Source: CAZYFH01 sp965249175
Lineage (GTDB): Bacteria; Acidobacteriota; Vicinamibacteria; Vicinamibacterales; UBA8438
Assembly (NCBI GenBank): GCA_965249175.1
Contig: OZ252227.1
Span: 620,001 to 684,000 of the forward strand
Length of the DNA: 64,000 nt
Reading direction: 5' to 3'
The notes under the pieces are model-generated. The model saw nothing but the letters and a program-made list of their open reading frames with translations. It was not told where the DNA came from and did not search any database. The stretch's first letter is position 1. Each line of letters begins with the position of its first letter. Shown in pieces: positions 8,987-16,781 of this stretch. The position numbers and the translations under genes were made by a program.

Positions 8987-10362
8987 TTGGTCGAGCGTCC
9001 CTCGATGATCGCGTGCGCGGCGGTCGTGGCGTCCTCGAGCGATCGGATCTCGCCATCGAGTTGCCGCTCGTACACCTGACGAAGCACGTCGCCGACGCGC
9101 GGCCCGGGTGTCATGCCGAGCCCGAGCAGATGCCGCCCGAGCAGCAGCGGCTTGGGTGCCTCATGGTGCACGCCGAGTGCTCGTGCCCGTTCCAGAAACC
9201 AGTCCATCGCTGAGCAGTCGAACTCGCCCGTCCGGCCCAAGCAGTCCGCCTTGGCAAGACGCGCGAGCAGCTCCAGGTCCACCTTGCGGGCCAGGCGGCG
9301 AAACGCGCCGTCCCCGACGCCATCGCGCGCCGTGCGCCACATGCCGGGTTTCAGGTGGTTCGCCACGAGTCCGAGCACGTGCCGCCGCACGTCGTATCCG
9401 TCGAGCGTGTGTATGTTGATCCGGTCGAGGAACGCGGTGGCCGGCGCGACGCCCATCTCCTCGTGGTTCAACGATCGGATCCGCCCATCGATGGTCGCGG
9501 TCGTGGCCGGCTTCCCCAGGTCGTGGCAGACCGCGCCCAGCATGATCGCGATCTGGGCAGGTCGAGTAAGCCCCTCGATCCGCTCACGCGCCTGGTCGAT
9601 CACCAGCAGCGTATGCACCCAGACGTCGCCCTCGGGATGCCATTCCGGCTCCTGCGGGCAGTCGACCAGGGCCGCGAGCTCCGGGAACAGCCGCTCGATC
9701 ACACCCAGCTCGAGCGCGAGGGTAAAACCGACGGACGGTCGCGTGGCCCCGAGGAGCAGCTTCTCCAGCTCGCCCCAGATCCGCTCAGCGGGCAGGTCGT
9801 CCAGCGCGATCGTTCTGCACAGTGCCCGTGTCGCTGCGTCAAGCTCGAGATCGAACCGCGCCACGAACTGGAGCGCCCGCAGAACACGGAGGCTGTCGTC
9901 GCCGAATGTCGCGGGATCGACCGCGCGCAGCACACGCCGTTCCAGATCGTCCCGCCCGCCACACGGGTCGAGGTAGTCCTCGGTCAGCGGGTCCCAGGCG
10001 ACGGCGTTGATCGTGAAGTCGCGGCGGCGCGCCGCCTCCTCGAGCGCGAGGTCGGGATCCCCGCTGACCGAGAACCCGCGATGACCGCGCCCGGTCTTGG
10101 ATTCCCGCCTGGGCAAGGCGACATCGAGCGGCCCGACCTTGTAGACCGTGAAGCTCTCGCCGACGGTGTTGACCGGGCCGACGCGTGCGAGCAGCGCGCG
10201 GAGCGATGCGGCCGGCACGCCGTAGACCTCGAGGTCGATGTCCTTCGAGTCGCGCCCGAGCAGGCGATCTCGCACCCACCCCCCGACGATGAGGACACGC
10301 CCTCCCACGCCCTTGACGGCCCGCGCGACCTCCAGGGCTAGCGCCAGCTCGGCCATGATCAT
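8983..10362 (-). CDS. cca: CCA tRNA nucleotidyltransferase with HD domain
   Basis: The protein (~459 residues) belongs to the class II tRNA nucleotidyltransferase/poly(A) polymerase family that builds or repairs the tRNA 3-prime CCA end. The N-terminal catalytic motif is VGGWVRDRLLGRDSKDID. The flexible-loop arginine region RRRDFTINAVAWDP and the nucleotide-binding segment EDYLDPCGGRDDL follow. An HD-type domain (GAVCHDLGKPATT) lies in the C-terminal half. The frame continues upstream to 10605, but that part only shadows vapC on the same strand. The ATG at 10362, 16 bases after the vapC stop, gives the proper N-terminus. It is the third gene of a vapB-vapC-cca unit. Confidence 0.9.
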   Translation of the reverse strand: MIMAELALALEVARAVKGVGGRVLIVGGWVRDRLLGRDSKDIDLEVYGVPAASLRALLARVGPVNTVGESFTVYKVGPLDVALPRRESKTGRGHRGFSVSGDPDLALEEAARRRDFTINAVAWDPLTEDYLDPCGGRDDLERRVLRAVDPATFGDDSLRVLRALQFVARFDLELDAATRALCRTIALDDLPAERIWGELEKLLLGATRPSVGFTLALELGVIERLFPELAALVDCPQEPEWHPEGDVWVHTLLVIDQARERIEGLTRPAQIAIMLGAVCHDLGKPATTATIDGRIRSLNHEEMGVAPATAFLDRINIHTLDGYDVRRHVLGLVANHLKPGMWRTARDGVGDGAFRRLARKVDLELLARLAKADCLGRTGEFDCSAMDWFLERARALGVHHEAPKPLLLGRHLLGLGMTPGPRVGDVLRQVYERQLDGEIRSLEDATTAAHAIIEGRSTN

Positions 10363-10378
10363 CCGCGGCCATCCCGTC

Positions 10379-10792
10379 TCACGGTGCGAGCAGTTTGACC
10401 GACGGGAAGTAGGTCCGGTATCGGCGTGGGTCTCGCGTGACGAGTGGCAGGCCGGCCACCGCCGCGTGCGCTCCGATGTAGAAGTCGGGAAGCAGGGAAC
10501 GCTTGCTCCCGCCTCTGCGCCGGTACCGCATGAAACACTTGCCAGCCAGGAACGCCGCTTCCCAAGGGAGCGCGGCCCGCTCGAAGTAGCCGTCGGCGAG
10601 CGCATCCTCGACCTCTTCGATGCGTGCGAATCCCACGGAAATCTCCGCGTAGATAATCGGGTTGATCACGAGCGTCCCTGTCTCGGCGCAGTCGGCCAAC
10701 GTGTCGGACGACCACTGGCCCCATGTGGGATCGTCGGTCACGACGTCGAGGATGACGCTGCTGTCGACGAGCACGCGCGCCACGGCGATCAC
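10379..10792 (-). CDS. vapC: PIN-domain ribonuclease toxin (VapC type)
   Basis: The 137-residue PIN domain begins VLVDSSVILDVV, carrying the first catalytic aspartate. A conserved acidic position follows in the middle (ARIEEVEDAL), and the C-terminal acidic residues are in LLPDFYIGAHA and LVTRDPRRY. VapC toxins cleave tRNA or rRNA when freed from antitoxin. The GTG start overlaps the antitoxin stop in a GTGA arrangement, which indicates translational coupling. It is followed closely by cca, a tRNA-repair gene. Confidence 0.88.
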   Translation of the reverse strand: MIAVARVLVDSSVILDVVTDDPTWGQWSSDTLADCAETGTLVINPIIYAEISVGFARIEEVEDALADGYFERAALPWEAAFLAGKCFMRYRRRGGSKRSLLPDFYIGAHAAVAGLPLVTRDPRRYRTYFPSVKLLAP

Positions 10793-11013
10793 CCTCGCGT
10801 GAGCGCGAGGATTTCGTCGGTGCTCATGCGGACCGTGCCCGCTCCCCGCAGTTTCCGAACCAGCCGCTGCCCGCGTCTCAACGTCCGCCGCGCTTTGCGA
10901 ATCTTTACGGCGTCACGCTCGATCTGAAACTCCACCTCTGAATCGGGGAGCAGACCGAGCTTTTCGCGGATGTCCTGCGGGATGGTCACTTGCCCTTTGG
11001 CCGTGATGCGCAT
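10789..11013 (-). CDS. vapB: AbrB-type antitoxin (VapB)
   Basis: The 74-residue protein has an N-terminal SpoVT/AbrB swapped-hairpin DNA-binding domain (MRITAKGQVTIPQDIREKLG) and a basic C-terminal tail expected to wrap the toxin. A strong AGGAG ribosome-binding sequence precedes the ATG. It is the first gene of the vapB-vapC-cca unit. An imperfect palindrome just upstream (11026-11053) is a likely autoregulatory operator. Confidence 0.88.
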   Translation of the reverse strand: MRITAKGQVTIPQDIREKLGLLPDSEVEFQIERDAVKIRKARRTLRRGQRLVRKLRGAGTVRMSTDEILALTRG

Positions 11014-11025
11014 GAAGTCACTCCT

Positions 11026-11053
11026 GGAGTATTACTTCTTCCAGTATGACTCC
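11026..11053. promoter_or_regulatory. Candidate VapB operator palindrome
   Basis: The half-sites GGAGTATTACT (11026-11036) and AGTATGACTCC (11043-11053) match as inverted repeats at 9 of 11 positions around a six-base spacer. The site ends about 13 bases before the vapB start and contains AT-rich -10-like hexamers. AbrB-type antitoxins commonly bind such palindromes to repress their own operon. The assignment is inferred. Confidence 0.45.
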
Positions 11054-11105
11054 TACCGACGGCGATGGCAACCACCACGATCGGCATGCAAGCGGTCCGC
11101 CCGCC

Positions 11106-11819
11106 TCAGCGGTGCGATTCGTCGCCGACGGATCTGACGACGCGAAATCCGTAGTCGGTATAGCGAAACGATGGGTCGAGCTTGCTCCGCGCGGAGCAGC
11201 GACTGATCGTCACGGCGTGCCGCCACGAGCCGCCCCGTGACGCGCGTCGCACCCCAGTCGCGGGGCCGGCCGGGTTGCGCGACGCAGCGCCGGCCGCGTA
11301 GAACTCGCGCGAGTGCCAATCGGCGCACCACTCGTGAATGTTGGCGGCGATCCCATGAAGCCCGAAGTCGTTGGACGGCCCGAGGGTGACCCGCCAGGGG
11401 GACTCGAGCGGGCCCTTGCCGGCTTTGGGGATCCACTCGGGGATTCGGTCCCCCCACGGGAACCGTTCGGCTTCACGGCGGCCGCGCGCAGCACGTTCCC
11501 ACTCGGCCTCGGTCGGCAGGCCCATCATGTCGCCCTCTGACGACCGCCAGAGGCAGTAGACGACCGCGTCGTTCCAGCTCACACCGACCACCGGGAGCGC
11601 GGGATCCGAGAACGCGGGGTTGTCCCACTCGCGGGGATCCGCGCGGCGGGTCGCATCCTTGAAGTCGGCGTATTCCCGTCGCGTCACCGGGTAGACGGCC
11701 ATCTCGAACGCGTCGACCCAGACGCGGTGGGTCGGCCCCTCGTCGGCCTGACCCTCGTCGCTTCCCATGAGGAACCACCCGGCGGGAATGGTCGCAAAAT
11801 CGGCCACAGCGCGGATCAT
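11106..11819 (-). CDS. SUMF1/FGE-like (formylglycine-generating enzyme family) protein
   Basis: The 237-residue protein is a SUMF1/EgtB-type fold. It starts FATIPAGWFLMGSDEG, then has HRVWVDAFEMAVYPVTRREY, VVGVSWNDAVVYC, GLPTEAEWERAARG and a C-terminal RGGSWRHAVTISRCSAR with GFRVVR. True formylglycine-generating enzymes use two C-terminal cysteines. Here one cysteine is in SRCSAR, so copper-oxidase activity is uncertain. Many family members act as carbohydrate- or ligand-binding domains. There is no signal peptide. It is divergent from the pseudogene region that follows. Confidence 0.85.
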   Translation of the reverse strand: MIRAVADFATIPAGWFLMGSDEGQADEGPTHRVWVDAFEMAVYPVTRREYADFKDATRRADPREWDNPAFSDPALPVVGVSWNDAVVYCLWRSSEGDMMGLPTEAEWERAARGRREAERFPWGDRIPEWIPKAGKGPLESPWRVTLGPSNDFGLHGIAANIHEWCADWHSREFYAAGAASRNPAGPATGVRRASRGGSWRHAVTISRCSARSKLDPSFRYTDYGFRVVRSVGDESHR

Positions 11820-12129
11820 GACACGGTTCTTCCGACCGTTCTGCGGAGCTGCCCGCGGTCGTCGTAACCAGCCGCGACGTTCCCGGTAGTATTCCGATAG
11901 GGTGCACCGCGTCGAGGCTGGCCGCCGCCGGCGACGTTGTTCGATTGCGCCTGCCGCGGAGTTGTACCCGTTGGGCGGCTAGATTTCAGCCAGCAGGAGC
12001 CGTTCGATGCTTCGTCGCGGGACGTCCACGGGGACAGGAGAAGGATTGAGCACCGGAAAATGTTCGGAACCCAACAATTGGCGGCAGAGGCTGGTGCAAT
12101 GTCTCAGGGACTCCGACCCGGCGGCGTGC

Positions 12130-13130
12130 TGTGCCCGGTCATCGCGCTCGTGCCTGGTGCCAGCGACGCCATCGCGGCGGCGAACCCGGCCGCCACCGTG
12201 GCCGCCGACGGGTCGACGCTAAAGGTCACGGCCCCGACCCCGGTGTCGCCCACGAACAACCAGGTCGTCGGAACCTCGCTCATGCCAATGCTGACAGCCG
12301 CAACCGCTGCCGGGCGGTTCGTGCCCGGCGCGTTGTCAGTGGCGCGTCCGTGCCGTGCGCGTTGCGACGGTATCTGGCATCGGGCTCTTGACGACGGTGG
12401 GATTCGGCTCCACCGAGGTGAGCGCTCGTTTCCAGGAGCTGACCACAGCGGTGAACGTGACAGTCGTCTCCCCTTGCACCATGACGCTTGCCGGTTCCGC
12501 CGCGACGTTCAATCGTCACAGAGGTACCGGGACGGTGACTGTTCAGACTGGGGGACAGTGTTTCTGGTCAGCTGCCGCTGATGTGGGGTGGATGACCGTC
12601 GTTGCAACCTGTTCCGCCAATCACCCCTGTGAGGGATTGTCCGTCGCCGCGGGAAGCACGAGCACGGCCGACTTCCATGGTGGTCAATACGGTGAAGGCC
12701 CAGGGCGAGTCACCTACGTCGTCGACCCCTCGCCAACGGCTCGTCTCGAACAGGTCGGATCACGATCGGCGAGGAGTCGATTGTGATCCAGCAGGAGAAC
12801 ACGGAGGGACCCGAACCGCCATTCAGGTATTACGTTACGCCCGAGAGCCGTGCCGCGTCGTCGTACGGCGGGTCGTACACCGTGACCGTCACGCCGAGCC
12901 GCCCTGATGCCCAGTGGACTGCGACGTCCGATCAACCGTGGTTACCTCGATCAGCGCCCTGTCCCCCGCACACGAGGGCACACCCGGCACCGGCGGGGCC
13001 GCCGTGACCTATCGTGTCGAGGAGAACCCACTGAACGTCGAACGCACGGGAACAATCAGCGTGGAGGGGTTGAGCCATCAGAATCCGACAGCTGTTACAT
13101 ACCGTAAAACAGCGCGGCAAGTTTTGAGCG
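12130..13130 (+). pseudogene. Decayed secreted protein with Big_2 and BACON-like repeats
   Basis: No single frame is open, but three frames in turn encode recognisable extracellular modules. Around 12150-12330 one frame reads LKVTAPTPVSPTNNQVV. From ~12355 a second reads a Big_2-like unit (VATVSGIGLLTTVGFGSTEV) and then a BACON-like unit. Near 12730 it must shift to a third frame, which ends that unit with GRITIGEESIVIQQE and starts another (GGSYTVTVTPSRPDAQWTA). Near 12940 it shifts again and finishes with VTYRVEENPLNVERTGTI. At least three shifts are needed, so decay is more likely than one sequencing error. The 300 bases before 12130, next to the divergent SUMF1 gene, hold nothing else I can identify. 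Confidence 0.65.
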
Positions 13131-13230
13131 CACCGCCAGTCGCACCGGGTTGGCGTCTCCAAGCTTGGACGGCGACGAACGGATGCGGCGACGACGACGC
13201 TCGGCGACTTCGAGCTGTGGATCAGGGGTG

Positions 13231-13662
13231 CTATGTGAGCGGGTTTCGCGTGCGCAGTCCGGGGAACCGGGCGAAGTCTCGGTCGAGCGTCCAGATCTCG
13301 CGCACGCCGTGCTCGAGCGCCAGCGCGGCAATGTGCGCGTCGTGCACGAGGTTCCCCGTCGTCCGGCCGCCGTCCACCATGTGCCGCAGATGGGAGGCGT
13401 GGGCTGGGCCCTCACCGAGCATCACAAGTGAGGGCGATGCGAGGAGCGATTCCAGATCCTCCAGCGCGCGATCGAGATCGGTCGGCGGATCGAAGACACG
13501 TGGGTGGGTGATGACCCGGAGGAACTCGTACACGCACGGCCACGGGAGCGCCCACGGTTCGTCGCCATGGGCCAGGCCTTCCAGAAGCCGACGTGCCTCG
13601 CGATGTTGCGAGACCTCCTCGCGCCTTGCGTAGACCAGCAGGTTCGTGTCGAGTGCGATCAC
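13231..13662 (-). CDS. vapC: PIN-domain toxin, second VapC-type
   Basis: The 143-residue PIN domain starts MIALDTNLLVYARRE (first catalytic aspartate). It has the family segment WPCVYEFLRVITHPRVF near residue 40 and the C-terminal acidic sites NLVHDAHIAALALEHG and IWTLDRDFARFPGL. This is the subfamily typical of chromosomal and phage-linked VapC toxins. The GTG start overlaps the antitoxin stop by four bases. It borders the Big_2/BACON pseudogene, suggesting an accessory patch. Confidence 0.9.
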   Translation of the reverse strand: MIALDTNLLVYARREEVSQHREARRLLEGLAHGDEPWALPWPCVYEFLRVITHPRVFDPPTDLDRALEDLESLLASPSLVMLGEGPAHASHLRHMVDGGRTTGNLVHDAHIAALALEHGVREIWTLDRDFARFPGLRTRNPLT

Positions 13663-13895
13663 CGACGACCCTCCATCAGGTCGAACAAGGCGTCGCGGTC
13701 ATCGAGCTTTACGCCGGCCTGTAACTGTCCCCGCTCCGTTCTCCAGCGCAATCGATAGCGGGCTTGTCTGACCGGCCGCTCGAGCTGCGTCCGCAAAGCG
13801 CGTTCGACGAGGTCACGCAGCGTGGTGCGTTCCTTTGCAGCTTGGCGCTTCGCCTGACGGAGGAGCTCGTCGTTCAGGTCGATGGTCGTGCGCAT
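13659..13895 (-). CDS. vapB: Ribbon-helix-helix antitoxin for the second toxin
   Basis: The 78-residue protein starts MRTTIDLNDELLRQAKRQAA, a ribbon-helix-helix N-terminus, followed by a basic middle and the acidic tail KLDDRDALFDLMEGRR that would neutralise the toxin. A short palindrome ATGC-ATTAAA-GCAT (13894-13907) overlaps the start codon and may be an autorepression site. It is coupled to the toxin gene by a TGA/GTG overlap. Confidence 0.85.
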   Translation of the reverse strand: MRTTIDLNDELLRQAKRQAAKERTTLRDLVERALRTQLERPVRQARYRLRWRTERGQLQAGVKLDDRDALFDLMEGRR

Positions 13896-13969
13896 GCATT
13901 AAAGCATATCCTTCGACACGTAAAGATGCATCACCGAATCACCGAATCAAGGGACATGGATCTGCTGCA

Positions 13970-14695
13970 TCACGGCGCAGGCGCGTCCCACACCATCCGC
14001 CCGTCGAGATCGACCCAGTCGTCCCCGTCGAGACGCTTCACCGGGGTCCTCCCGATGACCTCGAGGAGCGCGCGCCGATCGTCGTCCGAGAACGTCAGAT
14101 CGACAGCGTCGACAAACCAGCGCACGAAGAAGTTGCCCGGTCGAAGTCGGAACACGACCGCCGGGCGGCCGTCGCGTTCAATCCTCTCGCGCAGGGCGAT
14201 CTTGAAACTGACGATGTCGCCCCTGAACATGACGACGAATCGAATCGGCACCTCCTCGCCCATCATCAGCAGGTCCCAATGCGTGCGAACATAGTCGGGG
14301 AGCTGGTCGATGATCACCGTGTTCGCCGACCATGCCTCGTCGCTCTCCCTCGTCTCCCCGTCACGGGTGACCTCGAACCGCACGCGGTCGTCGACGACAT
14401 CCAGGGTGTATCGCTCATCAACCTGATGCTGATGGGATTCGTAGCGCGCCACGGACCCGCGCTTGTAGACGACGCGTTCGTACAGCGCCAGGCCGCCGTC
14501 GGCGTCGCGAAACCGGACCTCCACTTCGGTGTCGTCGCCCACGGTGCGCGCGGCGCGCTCGAATGTGAAGAGGGGTACGGCGGACCCGTCCACGCCGTAG
14601 AGCGAGGCCGTCTCCCGCGTCTCGTTTCCGAGCTGGGTAGCCGACGCCAACACCGCGAGCGCTACGTGCAAGCTCAGTGCGAATGGACGGCGCAT
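13970..14695 (-). CDS. Exported hypothetical protein
   Basis: The 241-residue protein has a signal-peptide-like N-terminus (about 22 residues, RRPFALSLHVALAVLASA) and no further hydrophobic segment. The mature part is acidic, with alternating charged beta-strand-like segments (EVEVRFRDADGGLALYERVVY) and several motifs reminiscent of periplasmic beta-sandwich proteins. I do not recognise a family. It is transcribed away from the TRAP transporter operon. Confidence 0.65.
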   Translation of the reverse strand: MRRPFALSLHVALAVLASATQLGNETRETASLYGVDGSAVPLFTFERAARTVGDDTEVEVRFRDADGGLALYERVVYKRGSVARYESHQHQVDERYTLDVVDDRVRFEVTRDGETRESDEAWSANTVIIDQLPDYVRTHWDLLMMGEEVPIRFVVMFRGDIVSFKIALRERIERDGRPAVVFRLRPGNFFVRWFVDAVDLTFSDDDRRALLEVIGRTPVKRLDGDDWVDLDGRMVWDAPAP

Positions 14696-14801
14696 GTCGA
14701 TCCTTTCGGGCCCGTTCGGTGCACGTCAGTGGGACAGTGGAGCCGGTTCGGGCTGATATGATCATGGGTCCGGGACGCGCTCGGGGTCCAATGTGGGTCG
14801 A

Positions 14802-15752
14802 ATGACTGGGAAACATCGATGGCTGCCTCGCATCGCGCTGATGACCGCTGCGGTCGTGTCGGTCCCGGGGTGCTCGTTACGCTCCATGGCCATCAATGCG
14901 GTGCTCCCCGCTCTCTACAACCCCACGGTCTACCTCTCCGAGGAAGACCCGGAGATCGTGCGCGAGGCATTGCCGTTTCTCCTCAAGACGATTGAATCGA
15001 TCCACGCGGCCGATCCAGAGCGGCAGGACGTGATGGGATACGCCTGTCAGGGCTTTACGATGTACGCGAGTGCCTTCCTCCAGCCCGATGCCGACCTGGC
15101 TGAATGGGACGACTACGAGCGTGCCGCCGAGCTCGACGAGCGGGCGCGCCGGATGTATATCCGGGCACGCGACTATTGTCTGCTGAGCGCGGAGGTCGAT
15201 CATCCCGGCATCACGGCGCGGCTGCGGGCCAATCCCGAGGACGCGGTCGCGGTGTTCGAGGCGGACGACGTCGACACGTTGTTCTTTCTGGGCGCATCGT
15301 GGATCCTGGCGATCTCGGCCGGTCTCGATCGCCCGGGACTGGTCGCCGACTTGCCGGCCGCCCGAGCGTTGCTCGATCGGGCGTTAGCGCTCGACGAGGG
15401 ATACAATCGGGGCGCGCTGCACAACGCGTTCATCACGCTGGAGTCGCTCCCGGCTGTGATGGGGGGGTCGTTTGACCGCGCGCGGATGCACTTCGATCGG
15501 GCGGTCGTGCTCTCCGAAGGGCTCGACGCCGCGCCGTATGTGGCGCTCGCGACCGGCGTCGCGGTTGCCGAGGACGATCGCGCCCGGTTCCGGGAGTTGC
15601 TCGACGCGGCGGTCGCGATCGATCCGGACGCGGAGACGAGCAATCGACTGCTCAATGTGATTGCCCAGAAGCAGGCGCGTAGCCTGCTCGACCACGTCGA
15701 CGATCTGTTCTTCGAGCCGCTGGACGAGGAAGACGAGGAGAATCACCGATGA
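14802..15752 (+). CDS. tatT: TRAP transporter-associated TatT lipoprotein
   Basis: This is a ~316-residue lipoprotein with lipobox VPGC after a hydrophobic leader. The helical body resembles TPR-like TatT (TRAP T-component) proteins, with family-like segments FLGASWILAISA and RGALHNAFITLESLP. TatT proteins associate with the substrate-binding protein of some TRAP systems, possibly docking hydrophobic ligands. The frame also has a GTG at 14793. The ATG at 14802 is chosen. The stop overlaps the dctP start (ATGA), so the two are translationally coupled. Confidence 0.88.
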   Translation: MTGKHRWLPRIALMTAAVVSVPGCSLRSMAINAVLPALYNPTVYLSEEDPEIVREALPFLLKTIESIHAADPERQDVMGYACQGFTMYASAFLQPDADLAEWDDYERAAELDERARRMYIRARDYCLLSAEVDHPGITARLRANPEDAVAVFEADDVDTLFFLGASWILAISAGLDRPGLVADLPAARALLDRALALDEGYNRGALHNAFITLESLPAVMGGSFDRARMHFDRAVVLSEGLDAAPYVALATGVAVAEDDRARFRELLDAAVAIDPDAETSNRLLNVIAQKQARSLLDHVDDLFFEPLDEEDEENHR

Positions 15753-16756
15753 AACCGCTACGTATTGCGCTCGCTGCCGTGGTGCTGTTGAGCGCGGTGA
15801 TCGTGACGGCCCAACGTGGCAGCTTCGATCTCGCCACCATGGCGCCGGCCAACTCCGTGTGGGACCGTCTCTTCAAACAGATGGCGTCGGAATGGACCAA
15901 GGCCACCGACGGCCGGGTCAAACTTCGGATTCGGTCCGGTGGCTCCGTTGGCGATGAAGCGGTCGTCATTCGGCGCATGCGAAGGAATCGGCCGCAGGTC
16001 GCAGCTCTGACGCTGTCGAGTCTCGGGGACGTCGACGCGGATTTCGGCGTGTTCGGTATTCCGTTCTTTCTCGAGTCCGACAGCGAGGCGCGCCATGTGC
16101 TCGAGCGGCTGACACCGCGGCTCGACCGCAAGCTGGCCGAGGGGGGCCTGGTCCGCCTGGCATGGGGACACACCGGCTGGACGCACATCTTCTCCGCCGA
16201 CCCCGTGAGCACCCTGGATGAGCTGAAGGCCACGAAGCTCTTCGTTCCGGCCGGGGACGACGATAGTGTCCGGTGGTATAAGGAGAGTGGCTTTCAGCCG
16301 GTGCCGCTGGAGATCACCGACGTCCTGGTGGGGTTGAACACGGGGTTGATCGACGCGTACCCCAGCCCCCCGTCCATTGCCCTCCTCCTTCAATGGTATC
16401 GAGAGGTGTCGCACATGCTCGACGTGCCGCTGACTCCGCTCTTCTCCGCAACGGTTATCACCGCACGAGCGTGGAGCGGTCTCGATCCTGCGGACCAGAC
16501 GGCTATCCGTGAGAGTGCGAAGGCGGCCGAGGAGCGCATGTGGGCGGAAGTGCCGCCCCTGGATCGTGAGGCGGTCGATCAAATGCGGACCCGCGGCCTG
16601 ACGGTGCACACCGTCGACGCCTCGACCACCCGCCGTTTTCGGACCCTGGCGGACGAGCTCACTTCATCATGGCGCGGTCAGCTCGTGCCAGCCGATGTGT
16701 ACGACCTCGCGTTGCGCGAGCGGAACGCGTACCGCGCCAACCGCGGCGACCAGTAA
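15749..16756 (+). CDS. dctP: TRAP transporter solute-binding protein (DctP family)
   Basis: The 335-residue periplasmic binding protein begins with a signal peptide ending near VTAQR. It has the DctP-family layout: LATMAPANSVWDRLFKQMASEW early, the conserved segment GIPFFLESD near residue 105, LKATKLFVPAGDD near 165 and the ligand-arginine-region helix TGLIDAYPSPP near 200. It captures a small organic acid or a hydrophobic ligand for the fused permease encoded next. The ligand is not predictable. Confidence 0.9.
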   Translation: MKPLRIALAAVVLLSAVIVTAQRGSFDLATMAPANSVWDRLFKQMASEWTKATDGRVKLRIRSGGSVGDEAVVIRRMRRNRPQVAALTLSSLGDVDADFGVFGIPFFLESDSEARHVLERLTPRLDRKLAEGGLVRLAWGHTGWTHIFSADPVSTLDELKATKLFVPAGDDDSVRWYKESGFQPVPLEITDVLVGLNTGLIDAYPSPPSIALLLQWYREVSHMLDVPLTPLFSATVITARAWSGLDPADQTAIRESAKAAEERMWAEVPPLDREAVDQMRTRGLTVHTVDASTTRRFRTLADELTSSWRGQLVPADVYDLALRERNAYRANRGDQ

Positions 16757-16781
16757 GCCACCCCGTGGTCGGACCGCGTAG

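Noticed and set aside
10363..10605. N-terminal extension of the cca gene
   Set aside because: It lies within vapC on the same strand in another frame and contains no family-like residues. The ATG at 10362 gives the correct N-terminus.
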